DNA of 64,000 bases, taken from NCBI RefSeq assembly GCF_018873765.1, contig NC_057925.1, forward strand, positions 61,082,970 through 61,146,969, given 5' to 3'. Below the pieces are notes generated by a model that worked only from the letters and a program-made list of their open reading frames with translations, was not told the DNA's origin and did not search any database. Positions 12,185 through 22,439 of this stretch are shown here, one piece after another. A program made the position numbers and the translations under genes. Each line of letters begins with the position of its first letter. Position 1 is the stretch's first letter. The stretch is from Telopea speciosissima. Taxonomy: Eukaryota > Streptophyta > Magnoliopsida > Proteales > Proteaceae.

Positions 12185-12679
12185 ACCTAGCCACAGTCTA
12201 AGTTTAAGGTGGTTTGATGGAAGGTTGAAGATAATGGAGATGATGAGGATGATGATAATTGAAGATGAAGATATATAGGTGGCAGCCTAGAGTCCCACTA
12301 GTTGCCCAACTGTCAGAGTCCCACTGAGGTCATGATCGAAGGAGTCCCACCTTGATCCCACTTGAGTCTCACAAGAGGATTTTTTTATTTAAATCTGGGT
12401 TGCCTTTGAGAGCCCATTGTTTGTATTATATAGCCATAAGATGGAAGCTGAATGCCTCTTGGTTACATGCAATTACATTTAATTGACTTTTGGACTCCCA
12501 ACACCTAGAAACTAAAACCAATAAAACATTAAAGACATAATACATGAATCTAGGAATATGAAAAGACTAACACTAGACTCTAGACTAATACTTAGAAGAC
12601 TGAAAAGACTAATTAATACTACCTAGGAAAATAAACCCACTACATTAATCAACCTAGGAATGAAAAAGAAATTTCCTGG

Positions 12680-13715
12680 ATTCGAAATATTGTCTACATT
12701 CATCCGTTATAGACATGTATACGAAGTGTGGCTTGCACGACTGCATGCTCAAATTTTTCAAAGAAATTCCGGGCAACAATTGTCTACGGAGCAGCATGAT
12801 TGCAGGATTTGCTAAAAATGTTGGGCATACATGAAATTTCTCTTTTCCCAGACCGGCTGAATGTGATCACATTTTCTATTGTTCTTCTTGTGTGCTCACA
12901 CATGGGTGCTCTGCAACATGGAGACTGATCATGGTTATGTGATTAGAAATGGGTTTGAATTGGATGTAGTAACTTATACTGCCTTCATTGATATGTATGC
13001 CCAATGTGGTTCCATTGGGATTGCTTACAAAGTGTTCGATTGGATGCCGGAAAGAAATGTATATTATTGGATTGCAAGGATCAATAGGTTTGGAATACAT
13101 GTTTATATTCTGAAGCAATCAATCTTTTTTCTTGAATGGTGTCAGAGAATTATATGAACTCAGTTCCTTGCCTTGTTTTGTTTGGATCCATGTAGCCGAC
13201 CCCATTAAGTTGGGATAAGGCTGAGTTTGTTGTTGTTGGTGGTGTCTGAGAATTATATACCCAATTCCATAATTTCTGTTTCTATCCTGTCAGCTTGCAG
13301 TCATTCTGGTAAGGTTGAAGGAGGATGGTGTTATTTTGAATCATTGAGCAGGGACTTGGGTATTGCTCCAAGAGGAGCATTATGCATGCATCATCGACCT
13401 ATTGGGCAGGACATGTAAAACTGAGGAGCTAAACTGCTGATTGATAATATGTCAACAAAGCGTAGTGGTAGTAATTGGGGGGCTCTAATAAGTGCTTGTA
13501 GAATTCACCAGGGAGTTGAATTAGCTGAAGAAGTGGCTGAAAGGCTTCTTGTCTTGGAGCCTGATCAGCCAGGCGCTTTCATATTGTTTTCTAATATATA
13601 TGCAGCTGCTGGAATGTGGGAGAAAGTAAAGAAGATGAGATTAATGATCACTGAAGTGAGGCTTACGAAGACTGTTGGGTTAATTTTCTACAAACCACTG
13701 AGCAGAACACATTTC
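12680..13715 (+). pseudogene. PLS-type PPR pseudogene (3' part with E motif)
   Basis: Separate frames on the + strand encode PPR pieces in order: IDMYTKCGLHDCMLKFFKEI with SSMIAGFAKN (12690-12820); a piece with VVTYTAFIDMYAQCGSIGIA and VFDWMPERN (about 12880-13085); SILSACSHSGKVEGGWCYFE (13270-13345); and an E-motif region, NWGALISACRIHQGVELAEE then AERLLVLEPDQPGAFILFSN (13477-13600). The order matches the C-terminal half of an editing-type PLS PPR protein. Frame changes near 12840, a retroposon at 13156-13240 and missing sequence near 13410-13440 break it. No DYW domain is seen. It is unrelated in subclass to the intact P-type gene at 5568. Confidence 0.85.
13156..13240 (+). mobile_element. 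5'-truncated SINE-like retroposon with (TTG)n tail
   Basis: The 85-bp insert holds GTTTGGATCCATGTAGCC, GACCCCATTAAGTTGGGATA and AGGCTGAGTTTGTTGTTG. This is the conserved 3' module shared by many angiosperm SINEs (called the Angio-domain as I recall it). It is flanked by an 18-bp target duplication with one mismatch: GGTGTCAGAGAATTATAT at 13138-13155 and GGTGTCTGAGAATTATAT at 13241-13258. No tRNA-like head is present, so the copy is 5'-truncated. It sits inside the PPR pseudogene. Confidence 0.85.
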
Positions 13716-14104
13716 TGTTTTCCATTTGATTGCAAGTATTGAAGTAAAAGCTAGTAGTTCTGCATGTGATTTCTCCATAATGTACAACATTGTAATTGTC
13801 TATATATAAGATTGGACTAATCGATTGATATATGTTAAGAGTGCTTCTTTTATCCATGTAGCAATTCTTGGTGAATAGGTTTTGCCTGAGTTGATTGGGA
13901 GTTCAGAGGCATTTGACTACTGTATTTGCAGATTAATGTAAGAATCTAGGTGCAGATGTAAGAAATATTATAGTTGTCTTTATTACATCGAGTATACCAT
14001 GTTCTTTGACATCAAATGTTCCTTCTTTTTCATTGTTGTATTTGGAAAACAGTTTTGAAGTTGCTGCATTTAAATACTGTGTAGTTTTCTACCCAAAAAA
14101 AAAA

Positions 14105-14265
14105 AGTGTAGTTTCATAAGCCATAATGGGTATTTCTGTAAATATTGTGTAGTTTCATAAGCTATAGTGATATTTTTGTAAATATTATGTTGTTTCTTTA
14201 ACCCCCAAAAAAAAAAAAAAAAAAAAAAAAATACTATGTTGTTTCATAAGCCATAATGGTATTTT
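14105..14265. repeat. Degenerate tandem repeats plus a 25-base A run
   Basis: The phrase GTAGTTTCATAAGCCATAATGG (here split: GTAGTTTCATAAGCC and ATAATGG) returns three times at about 50-100 bp spacing, interrupted by an uninterrupted A run at 14207-14231. Not coding. Confidence 0.6.
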
Positions 14266-14837
14266 CTAATTAATAAGCATAGTGATTGAATTGATTCGAT
14301 AAAAGGCCTTCCGAATACTGTTCTTGATCATTTGTATTCTTTTTTTTGTTTTTTGGTAGAAAGAATCTTTTTGTATTCTGGAACAGGTTTATCAAACGGT
14401 CATTTCTCAATCTATCGGAACAGAATCAAGAAATATCAATTTTGCCTAATACTGATTCCCACGGAGCGGGAGTGCAACCAAACGTAACTTAATACTCTTA
14501 GGTAAAGGGATTTAAAGGGAGGATGGAGGAGAGGATGTACTTTGACCTGTAAAATTGTAATGCTGCGTTTGGTATATGTTCTTGGGATGTATTCTAGGTT
14601 GATAATCCATTCCAAAAAAATCATACTAAAGTCAGCCTTTATTTCAAAAGTTCACTATACAATTTCAAACACTTTCAAAGTATAGAAGTATAGTTCATTG
14701 ACTTCATTCTCTTTAACCATGATTTAGAGTTGAGATATTTAGGGGATGGGGGTGCTTGCGACCAACAAAATGTTGAGATTGAAAAGATGAGATAACAAAA
14801 AGTGGGTTTAGATGTTTAAGATCATGGGTGGAAGACA

Positions 14838-14902
14838 AGGCTATGTTTGGTATGATTTCTTAGAATGTATTATCGACAAAGAATGCATACCAAACACAGC
14901 CT
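14838..14902. repeat. 65-bp miniature inverted repeat
   Basis: The ends AGGCTATGTTTGGTATG and CATACCAAACACAGCCT are inverted repeats of 17 bp with one or two mismatches. A related TTTGGTATGATTT sequence lies near 1108 and another near 14565. This resembles deletion-derived hAT-type MITEs. Confidence 0.5.
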
Positions 14903-15220
14903 ATAAATGGAGGGGATGTACTTTGACATGTCAAATTTTAGGGAGGGGGATCACTCCTTAACACGGGGGCCAATGAGAGCATGCATGGGGATATCTAGTA
15001 CGGGTGGGATTTTTCATTACATGGGGTTGGGCATGGTCATTTCACCCTTACTGTGTCTAGGTACAGGTGTCAACAACCTTCTTTTTCCAAAATTTGTATA
15101 GCCATAGTGTGGTTGAGTTAAAATCATCCATGGAATCGAGGATTATAAAAGCTTTTCAAAAAAGGTTCTTGACAGCATAGAGACGAAGCTTTTTCAAACA
15201 CCACCTTTCTTCTTTTCCTA

Positions 15221-15360
15221 ATGGTCTCACCACCACCATGCCACCCCGACCCTGCCACCACCACCGCCACCACCTCCCAGGCTCCTACCACCAACACTAC
15301 CACCACTTCCATGCCACCACCACCACCCTCACCCCCACCCCCACCACCAGTACCACCACT
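15221..15360. repeat. CCA/CCACCA-rich low-complexity tract
   Basis: Repeated CCACCA and CCCCCA words give a proline/threonine-rich open frame by default. There is no signal peptide, no extensin-type Ser-Pro4 pattern and no further coding support, so it is listed as simple-sequence DNA. Confidence 0.6.
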
Positions 15361-16384
15361 CTTCCCAAAGAAATATAGAGATTTATTATCAGAAATTGAA
15401 TTACCAAATGGATTTTTTTATTCTTGAAATATTTCATATTGATACAACCATAACAATTTCAATTTTTTGACCAACAATCTATTTGTTGACTATTTCATGA
15501 AAATAATCTGAAATTAAAATAAAAATCATACCAAATCAGAGATAAAAAATTTTGAATTGTAAATCTATTTATTCTGTCATTTGTTTTTTATTAGTCTCGT
15601 AGATTTAGGAAATTTCCCAGAAAAAGAAAGGGGTTTCATGCTTTCACAATTCACATCCCCCCCTTCCCCCTTTGTTTTGTTTTTTTGATAAACTCATCTT
15701 ATACCCATTCCCACTAGGAATCGTCTCAAAACGTACGTACCACTTCATAGTTACACTTGTTTATGCCTCTGCAGAACGTTCTCGAATGCACGTGTCAACA
15801 AATCCTAGTTCGTAAACAAATCTAACAAGTGACAACTGCAAAGTGAAATTGAAATGACGAAATACCCACAAGATAAAGAAGTGAACCGAGGTCCTGTTTG
15901 GTAATTCAACCAATATTTCCTTCCAACGCACAAAACCCCCACTACGAGTTTTAAAGTGAAACATATTATCACAAAAAAAAAAAGGGTAATTTCCACGGAC
16001 CTCCCTTGAAGAATGGCCAAATACCAGGCACCTCCCCTGACGCTTGAATTTGGACTCCTTCACCCCCTACTGTTAACGGTGTCAAATAAAAAATAAAATG
16101 ATCATATTACCCTCGTATATAAAATAAAAGAGAATACATTCTCTTCTGCTAACGAAAAGAACTTGTTAGCAGAGAGAGCTTGAGTAAAGAAACCCTAGAA
16201 TAAAAATCCGAAAATCTAATTGGTAAAATGTTTCAAGTTAATCAAAGCATTTGTTTTTTAAATAAACAAAGACCCTGGTTTGCTTATGTGAAAAACAGGA
16301 ATCAAAGCTAATCAAAGCATTTCTTTTCCTTTGCTTGGGAGTTCTGCAAATCCTTAACGTGGTTGATTTGTTCCCAATTCGAAG

Positions 16385-16937
16385 ATGGAAATCACCACAA
16401 TTCAACGAAAACCACTCTCTTATTGGCTGTCGGACCACCCGTCGATCGTGGGGTTTCGATGGAGTCACTCCCAATCGTGGGGTTCCACATGGTCCTTCCT
16501 ATTCTCCTCCATAGCTACCTACATCACCCTCTCCTTCTTCCTCCACCTCTTCTTGGCTCTCTTCCACCGCAGCCACCGTCCAGTGCCTCTTGGCCCCATC
16601 CCTGCAATCCACAGCTTTGCCATGTCCCTTCTCTCCATCGTCATCTTCGTCAGGATCCTCCTCTCCACCGCCTCCGAGATACGCGACACCCATTGGTTCT
16701 GGTGGCGTTCCAAAACCCCTTTCCAATGGCTCCTCTGCTTCCCCTTGGGACTCGGCCCAGCAGCCGTGTCTTCTTCTGGTGTTACGTCTTCTACCTCTCA
16801 CGCTTTCTCCACTTGCTTCGCACCTTCTTCATGATCCTCCGTCGTCGTAAACTCACATTCTTTCAGCTCGTCAACCAATCCATTCTCCTCTGTGTGTCCT
16901 TCCTCTGGCTCGAGTTCTCGCAATCGTTCCATGTCTT
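16385..16937 (+). pseudogene. Captured 5' fragment of an ELO/HOS3-type fatty acid elongase-like gene
   Basis: Frame 2 from the ATG at 16385 encodes YWLSDHPSIVGFRWSHSQSW, then GSTWSFLFSSIATYI, VPLGPIPAIHS, and SEIRDTHWFWWRSKTPFQWL. At about 16740 the match moves to frame 1 (GTRPSSRVFFWCYVFYLSRF, then SFLWLEFSQSFHVL), which a one-base deletion in the CTTGGG/ACTCGG stretch explains. As I recall it, this order and wording match Arabidopsis HOS3-1 (At4g36830), an ELO-family membrane protein. The copy stops near 16937 at a GTAAGT sequence, so the last third of the family length is missing. Lying between MULE inverted repeats, truncated and frameshifted, it is a transduplicated fragment rather than a working gene. 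Confidence 0.85.
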
Positions 16938-17163
16938 GGTAAGTCAATGGGAAGAACTTTACCAGTTTGAATTTAAATTATAACTTCTGTTTCCATCAAC
17001 TAGTCCCAAATTGAAGGACACAATGCTTCACACGTTAAAAAGAATGATTTTCTTCGAACACTGAGACCCAAATAGAAGAATCCAGTCCAATTACAAGTTT
17101 AATTTCACTCACCGGCGAATACGGTGGGTTTCGATTTCTATTCTTTTTTACAAATTCTTTATC

Positions 17164-17275
17164 CGGTGAATGAGTTCGTCCGGTGTCGGCATGCATAGTT
17201 GCAGGTTTCTGCTTCGGTGATGGTGAATGAACTCGTCCGTCATCGGCATGTACAATTGCAGGTTTCTGTTTTGGT
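17164..17275. repeat. 59-bp unit x2 inside the Pack-MULE
   Basis: GGTGAATGAGTTCGTCCGG at 17164 and GGTGAATGAACTCGTCCG at 17223 start two imperfect tandem copies, each running to GCAGGTTTCTG. Subterminal repeats are common inside MULE ends. Confidence 0.6.
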
Positions 17276-17587
17276 ACTCTATTAAAACACTTTGTTTAAG
17301 GGTAGCTTCGTCTATTAAGTTGCTTATGTCACCATTTAATATCATTACAATTACAGAATGGTGTGAGAAGTTTGACACCGTTAACAGCAGGGGGTGCGGG
17401 GGTCCAAATTCAATCGCCAGGGGAGGTGCTTGGCATTTGGCCATTCTTCAGGGGAGGTCTGTGGAAATTAGGTATTAAAGTGAAACCAATTCAGATCTCA
17501 AAAAGGCTCACAAACGTCAAGAAGTTCCGATCTCAGCCATCCAATCCTCAAACGAATATCTAACCGTTCATTTTCCTTCTCTCTCAC

Positions 17588-17594
17588 TATAAAT
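17588..17594 (+). promoter_or_regulatory. TATA box of the 18,039 gene
   Basis: TATAAAT in the context CTCTCACTATAAATTGCTC, about 450 bp before the ATG. A pyrimidine-rich stretch precedes it, and the transcript would start near 17620. The leader would contain the GA repeat at 17694-17724. Confidence 0.55.
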
Positions 17595-17692
17595 TGCTCG
17601 CCAGGGACACCGTGGCTCATTTGTCAAACCGTTTCATAGGTGGTATCGTCAATTGCGAATCGAGAGAGGAGAAGACGAGACTGGTAGAAGAG

Positions 17693-17693
<1 letters not shown>

Positions 17694-17727
<34 letters not shown>

Positions 17728-17729
17728 AC
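17694..17729. repeat. (GA)n(CA)n microsatellite in the 5' leader
   Basis: An uninterrupted GA dinucleotide run of about 15 units followed by a few CA units. GA tracts are frequent in plant 5' UTRs and can bind BPC-type GAGA factors; that role here is inference. Confidence 0.7.
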
Positions 17730-18038
17730 ACAAAGAGGGATTGCATCATCTAACGTAACTCTGTTCAAAAAGTTCTTCGGTTTTGAGCTTCGAATCTGTT
17801 GTTTTCCCCTGGAAGAACAAGTTTTCTAGGGTTTTTAGGGTTTTCTGTACGTCCAAATCTCCCGATTTTAGAAAAGATTTAGGCCTTTTTAATCTAGACA
17901 GTCTTGATTCTCTTCCGTATTAGTTATCTAGAGCAAGAATTTGAATCCAAATATCATTGTTACGATTTTTAGCTTCGTTTGGTACGGTCTTGCTCTCCTT
18001 GGAGGTATTTGGTTCAATCGATTGAGTTTGTACATCCA

Positions 18039-19007
18039 ATGAACGATCAGTCTCAGATGATGAGTCAGTCTCAAATGTTGAATCGTAGTTATGGAATATG
18101 GCCGCAGCCACCTCCGCTGCCACAACCTCCTGAAGATCCTGTTAAGTTTCAAAATGCTTCACGGCAGGCTTTTTTGGCGACGAAACCAGGAAGAAGCAAT
18201 TGGAAGGGAAAAAAGCTCGTTGATAAACGGAAAGGCCGGAAAGAGAAGGGCGTAGTCATTAGTGGCAACGCTATCTTTGGTGGAGTTGGAGGTTATAACC
18301 CCCCAACCCTTCACGAATTACAGTCTCAGAACCGATTGAATGCTCGCAGGTTCTACCCGAAGAAGAAATTCAATCGTTTTGCTCCATTTGCTCCGAGGAA
18401 CACGACCTCTTTTATAATTCGAGCAAAGAAATCTGGTGGAATTGCCTCACTCGTCTCCCCCTGCCCTGTGACCCCAGCCATTCTCCCGACTCCGATGTTC
18501 TCACCGTCGAGAGAGGTTCTTGGTGACATGGCCAAGGAAGAGTGGGGGGTTGATGGTTATGGATCAATGAAGGGTTTGATCCGGCTTCGATCGCCGGGTC
18601 ACGACATCCGTGAGGACGTACGTGATGATGAGGAAGAAGAGGAAGGAGGAGGATCCAGCGAGAGTGATGTGGAAGAGCATGTTGAGGTGGAGAGGAGATT
18701 GGATCACGATTTGAGCCGTTTTGAGATGATTTATCCAAACTGTGCCGACGAGCATGCGAACTTACTGGTGAATCGTGTGGATGATCAAGATACTCACATA
18801 GCACAGCTGGAGGAGGAGAACCTGACACTGAGGGAGCGGCTTTTCTTGATGGAGAGCGACTTGTTGGACTTGAGGAGGAGACTGCAGTGCTTGGAGACGG
18901 GAAATCGAGCGCAGGATAAAAACCACGCGGAAGCGTCAGAGAACGTATCAGAGAATGAAGGGGGTGGGGATGTCTCTTCAGAGAAGAGCGTTGGCGACGG
19001 TGACTGA
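18039..19007 (+). CDS. Conserved plant protein with basic middle and C-terminal coiled coil, function unknown
   Basis: A single-exon frame of 322 residues from the ATG at 18039, the first ATG in frame (a longer frame to 17979 has only a TTG). Order of regions: Gln/Met/Pro-rich N terminus (residues ~1-35); a basic stretch (KGKKLVDKRKGRKEKG); a segment with the look of strong conservation (GGVGGYNPPTLHELQSQNRL, then APRNTTSFIIRAKKSGGIAS, then PTPMFSPSREVLGDMAKEEW); an acidic run (DDEEEEEGGGSSESD); and a coiled coil (HIAQLEEENLTLRERLFLME, LLDLRRRLQCLE) at about 245-290. There is no signal peptide or membrane segment. Basic patches plus coiled coil suggest a nuclear protein that dimerises. I do not recognise a named family and assign no function. 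The Pack-MULE at 15984-17473 abuts its promoter. Confidence 0.85.
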   Translation: MNDQSQMMSQSQMLNRSYGIWPQPPPLPQPPEDPVKFQNASRQAFLATKPGRSNWKGKKLVDKRKGRKEKGVVISGNAIFGGVGGYNPPTLHELQSQNRLNARRFYPKKKFNRFAPFAPRNTTSFIIRAKKSGGIASLVSPCPVTPAILPTPMFSPSREVLGDMAKEEWGVDGYGSMKGLIRLRSPGHDIREDVRDDEEEEEGGGSSESDVEEHVEVERRLDHDLSRFEMIYPNCADEHANLLVNRVDDQDTHIAQLEEENLTLRERLFLMESDLLDLRRRLQCLETGNRAQDKNHAEASENVSENEGGGDVSSEKSVGDGD

Positions 19008-20744
19008 TTTTAATCGTCTCGCGTTGATGTGAGTCTCTTCTCTGTACAGATTTTATCTGGGGATTCTTATCTCTAGATGTTGTCTGCGAAAAATTTCTGT
19101 ATATATTACATCTTAGGATGTTAGCCTTGTCTACTTGCTTCCTTCTTTTGTTCTTTTTGTTAATCTGACCTTGGTCTTAGAAAACTTGTGGACGACTTTA
19201 ATCCTAATCTGAAAAAAATGGGACATAGTATTACACTGTTGTGTAGACTGTAGACCCGACCGCCTGTTCCTCTGTTTGGGAAAAAGGAAGTAAGAAATCT
19301 CTATCTGTTTCAGATTTAGATTCAGTTCTGTTTTCAGAAAATGAAAATCAAACATCGGAGCATTTGTTCATAACTTTTACTGAAAGATCAATTAGCTTCG
19401 ATCAATAAAGAATTTTTATCAGATATTGGCTATAAATTACAAACTATATGAATTGCTTTGCGTGGAAGTGAAGTTGTTGGAATGGAGGGACGGTGGAGGA
19501 ACCTTGTTTTGGGTTCATCCACCTCTGCAAGGAATATTTTGTTTACCGTTTATATTTATATATTGGCGTTAATTTATATTCTTTGTCTCTTTTGAGTGTC
19601 ATCTTGTACGAAAGGTTTGGGCATTATTTGATTTAGTTTCAGAATCGCGTGTCTACATAGAGGAGGAATCCCCTGGATTTCAGAAGAGCGATCATCAGTT
19701 CAGTCGTCCATGTTATGGTACACTAGAAATCAATCCCCTTGAAGATATTGGGTGATCTCAGCCAAGCTTTGGTGGATGTTATACAGGTCAAGTAAAGAAG
19801 AGATGATGGTCATCTCTTCGGGAAGACAATGATCTGTGATTTTATAGATCTGAGACATTGACCTTGTTGGGATTTCAGAACGGTGGGAGATGAAACGTTT
19901 GAGAGGTGTAGGAGCGATGTGCAATGACCTCTCAAATTTTTATTCCGAGGATCAGATGTTCTTGGTATTATTTATTGCTTTAATTATTATTGATTATTAC
20001 TTTTTCCCCCTTTTTTTTGTGTGTAAATAAAAGGGGTATTATTGATGAAAGGTGTATTATTGGCTCACAGAGTCGGAGTGTTGGGGTCCTTTGCTACTCT
20101 TGTCATCGAGCCTGATCTTTATCTGGTAGAGATGAGGGGGGAAATGGGGAATAGAAGTAAGGGTGTGGGGTCCACTGCTACTCGTGTGATCGAGCCTAAT
20201 CTTTATCTGGTGGCTTGATGAGGGGGGAATACTTGAAGTAGTAGGGAGCACTAAAGACAAAACGGAAGGGTTCGTGACTTCATGTGCAATGTTGGCTGTT
20301 GGTGTATACGACGGGGATTTCCTCAAATACACGGACGACGGAAAGAGAATCGGGTACGCAGTACGCTTTCGTTGTCAAGTTTCAACGGTTTCCCCAAAAA
20401 GGCCCTTCGAATGAGTATGTCAATTCTGCCCTCGTAAACTAATTTGGAGGTGGAATTATTCAAATATTAAAAAGTTGCTCGACTGGTGCAGTTAGTTAAA
20501 GTTTTCCTTCACTCCCCACTGTGATCTTATAATTATTCTTCTTTTATTGACTAGATCCGAAACATCCAACCATCACAAGTGGTGGGTGACGAGAGAGAGA
20601 AAAAATGGGTCCAGTATTTTCTTTTAATTCGTGGGTTAGGGGGTTTGGGTGAAAGAAAAAGAACCAAGTTTTCACCCCTTTCTTTGTTGACTGATAAGGA
20701 AGCAATTTAGAAGGTGGACTTTGACGCAACAATAAGGTTGTTCC
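19008..20744. other. Intergenic with a local direct repeat
   Basis: No supported gene. Two diverged tandem copies lie at about 20088-20140 and 20164-20216, sharing GCTACTC, TCGAGCCT and ATCTTTATCTGGT. A minus-strand frame at 19730-19924 looks mildly protein-like but cannot be tied to any family. Confidence 0.5.
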
Positions 20745-20752
20745 ATTGTGAC

Positions 20753-21004
20753 TAGGGGTGTAAATGAATAGTCAAAATTTGTTTCCGTATCCATATCCAT
20801 TTAGCACGATCCGAATCCGTTCGAAAGCTAAACGGATGGGGATACGAATAGGATATAGCTATCCGAAAAGCTATATTTACATGTAAACGGATAAAATATC
20901 CGATCCGTATCCGTTTAGCACTATCCGAATCCGTTCGATAGCTAATTGGATGCGGATGCAGATATAGCACTATCCGAGCCGAATCCGATCGGTTTACAGT
21001 CCTA
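20753..21004. mobile_element. hAT-type MITE, 252 bp, with 8-bp target duplication
   Basis: The element starts TAGGGGTGTAAA and ends TTTACAGTCCTA, inverted ends of about 12 bp. It is flanked by a perfect 8-bp duplication, ATTGTGAC, at 20745-20752 and 21005-21012. Inside, TATCC, CCGTTTAGCA and ATCCGAATCCGTTCG repeat two or three times. Eight-bp duplications and TAGGG-type ends are hallmarks of the hAT superfamily. There is no transposase. Confidence 0.88.
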
Positions 21005-21240
21005 ATTGTGACCTAGTGGTCGTGGGTTCAAGTTTGAGTAAGGAAATAGCTTCCCTATAGAGCATGGTTTGAGGTATCGGATTGGATCGGTTGATTTTGT
21101 CTGGATTGGATCGGTATCGATTGAGATCGATCCGATCAAGTTGTACGGATAGGGGTAAAAATATAAAAAAAATTAATTTTTTTATAAGATAACAGAGACA
21201 GAAGTGTAATATTTGCATGAGTTTGGGCAATCCCGATCCA
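21005..21240. repeat. SINE-like scrap followed by an ATCGG-rich repeat
   Basis: At 21010-21045 a GTGGTCGTGGGTTCAAGTTT stretch resembles a tRNA-type B box with preceding arm. From 21065 to 21150 the sequence is full of GGATCGGTATCGATTG-type words, like other dispersed pieces near 32690, 40270, 41100 and 63260. Confidence 0.35.
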
Positions 21241-21406
21241 GCCGATATTGAGATCACGAACTATGCTATAGAGGCTGCGGATGCTCGAGAGTTCTCATTC
21301 AACCCCTTCAATGCCATTGACTTGAAGCTCATTGATTTTTATTTATTTTTGATGAAAACTTCAAGCTCATTGATGGTACCTTACTCTTGAGTCGTCCATC
21401 CATCTT

Positions 21407-22093
21407 ATGGCGTGTGCCTCACAAATGACTCCAGCCAGTACTCCATCGATCAAGCTTTCAAACCTTTTCTTCTTCCTATCGAAAACTCAAACCAAACTGC
21501 CACAACCACAATTCCTCCAACTCCTTTATCTTTTCTTTTCTTCCATTCTCCCTCAATGCACTTCTAGCCGTAGCTTTTGTTACAAGATTTCAGGAGAGCC
21601 TAGTCCAAAAGCTAGCTTGAGATAAGGGAGAGCCCAAAGTCTTGTAAGCACACTTCAAGTTACCAAGGCAATCGATGTGGTACTCAAGAGTGTAACAGCT
21701 TCGGCCTCATTTTCTTCTTTTTTTTCCTCTCAAAACTCTGTACCTCCATTTTATGCTGTCTCAAAACTTTACCTCACCCCCAATGCTATCGACAGCCAGT
21801 ACTCTGGCATTTCTCCAACTCCACCACCATCTCCACCTCTTTCGTTTGTTTCATCCTCCCTCAGCTCACTTCTAACCCTGGCTTCAGTCTTCTTTTCTTC
21901 CTCGCAAACTCTACCTCACCCTGAGGCCATTGCCAGCCAGTACTTTGGCTTTTCTCCAATGCCATCCACTCCTCTATCAACCCACTTATCACTGTCAAAT
22001 TTGATACCAACATTAACATTGAATTCGACGACCGGGATGCCTGTAGAAAATTTGGCTTCGGGCGTCTCTTCCAACACACATGGATTAACTTAA
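21407..22093 (+). other. Ser/Pro-rich internally repeated region, probably retroelement-derived
   Basis: Open frames here are rich in Ser, Pro and Leu. A unit containing CAGCCAGTACTCTGGCATTT recurs as CAGCCAGTACTTTGGCTTTT about 145 bp later, with a fainter third copy near 21434. No known domain is seen. Because a LINE-type RNase H remnant follows at 22440, a degenerate retroelement origin is possible, but it may be unrelated low-complexity DNA. Confidence 0.3.
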
Positions 22094-22439
22094 GATTCTC
22101 ACGGCTTTGGTACCTAATTTCAAACTAAAAATCACACAAATCAAAGAAAAAGTGTGGGGAAAAAAAAAAAGAAACCAAAAGTAAATCAGCTTTTGATGAC
22201 TACCGGTGCAACAAAACACAATGTTAACATGCTCTGGCTGAACAAAGCACCATAAATCAGTAGATAATTAAAGAAAATAGAAAGATGAAGCCATTAACCT
22301 TTCTGTAGGTGGTGCCAACTTCTTCCTATCTAACCAATTTCGACGTTTCGCAATGCTTGGAAAGCTTGTAGTTCTCATTCATTCTCAAACCAACATAGAT
22401 TTTGCTGATCTCTCTGTTTTTTCTCCTTTATCCGTTGGG

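Larger units (their letters stand above)
15984..17473 (+). mobile_element. Mutator-type element with captured gene fragment (Pack-MULE)
   Basis: Long terminal inverted repeats bound the element: 15984-16086 on the left (GGGTAATTTCCACGGACC onwards, to TGTTAACGGTGTCAAA) and 17371-17473 on the right (TTTGACACCGTTAACAGC to GTGGAAATTAGGT). They match over about 100 bp, including the CACCTCCCC and GAATGGCCAAATACC words. GGGTAATTTCC-type ends and TIRs of this length are typical of MULEs. No transposase is encoded; the ~1.28-kb interior carries a piece of an ELO-like gene. A 12-bp direct repeat, TTAAAGTGAAAC, occurs at 15951-15962 and 17475-17486. It is a candidate target duplication, but on the left it lies 21 bp outside the apparent TIR start, so the exact ends need checking. 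The element ends about 115 bp upstream of a TATA box. Confidence 0.82.

Noticed and set aside
15221-15427. Proline-rich 68-residue open frame
   Set aside because: It arises from CCA/CCCCCA simple repeats. There is no signal peptide, no repeating extensin motif and no further coding support.
16499-16850. Open frames on other registers and the minus strand over the ELO fragment
   Set aside because: They are shadows of the captured coding sequence, whose identity is clear in frames 2 and 1 of the + strand.
17979-18038. 20-residue longer start for the coiled-coil protein
   Set aside because: The longer frame begins with TTG; the first ATG is at 18039.
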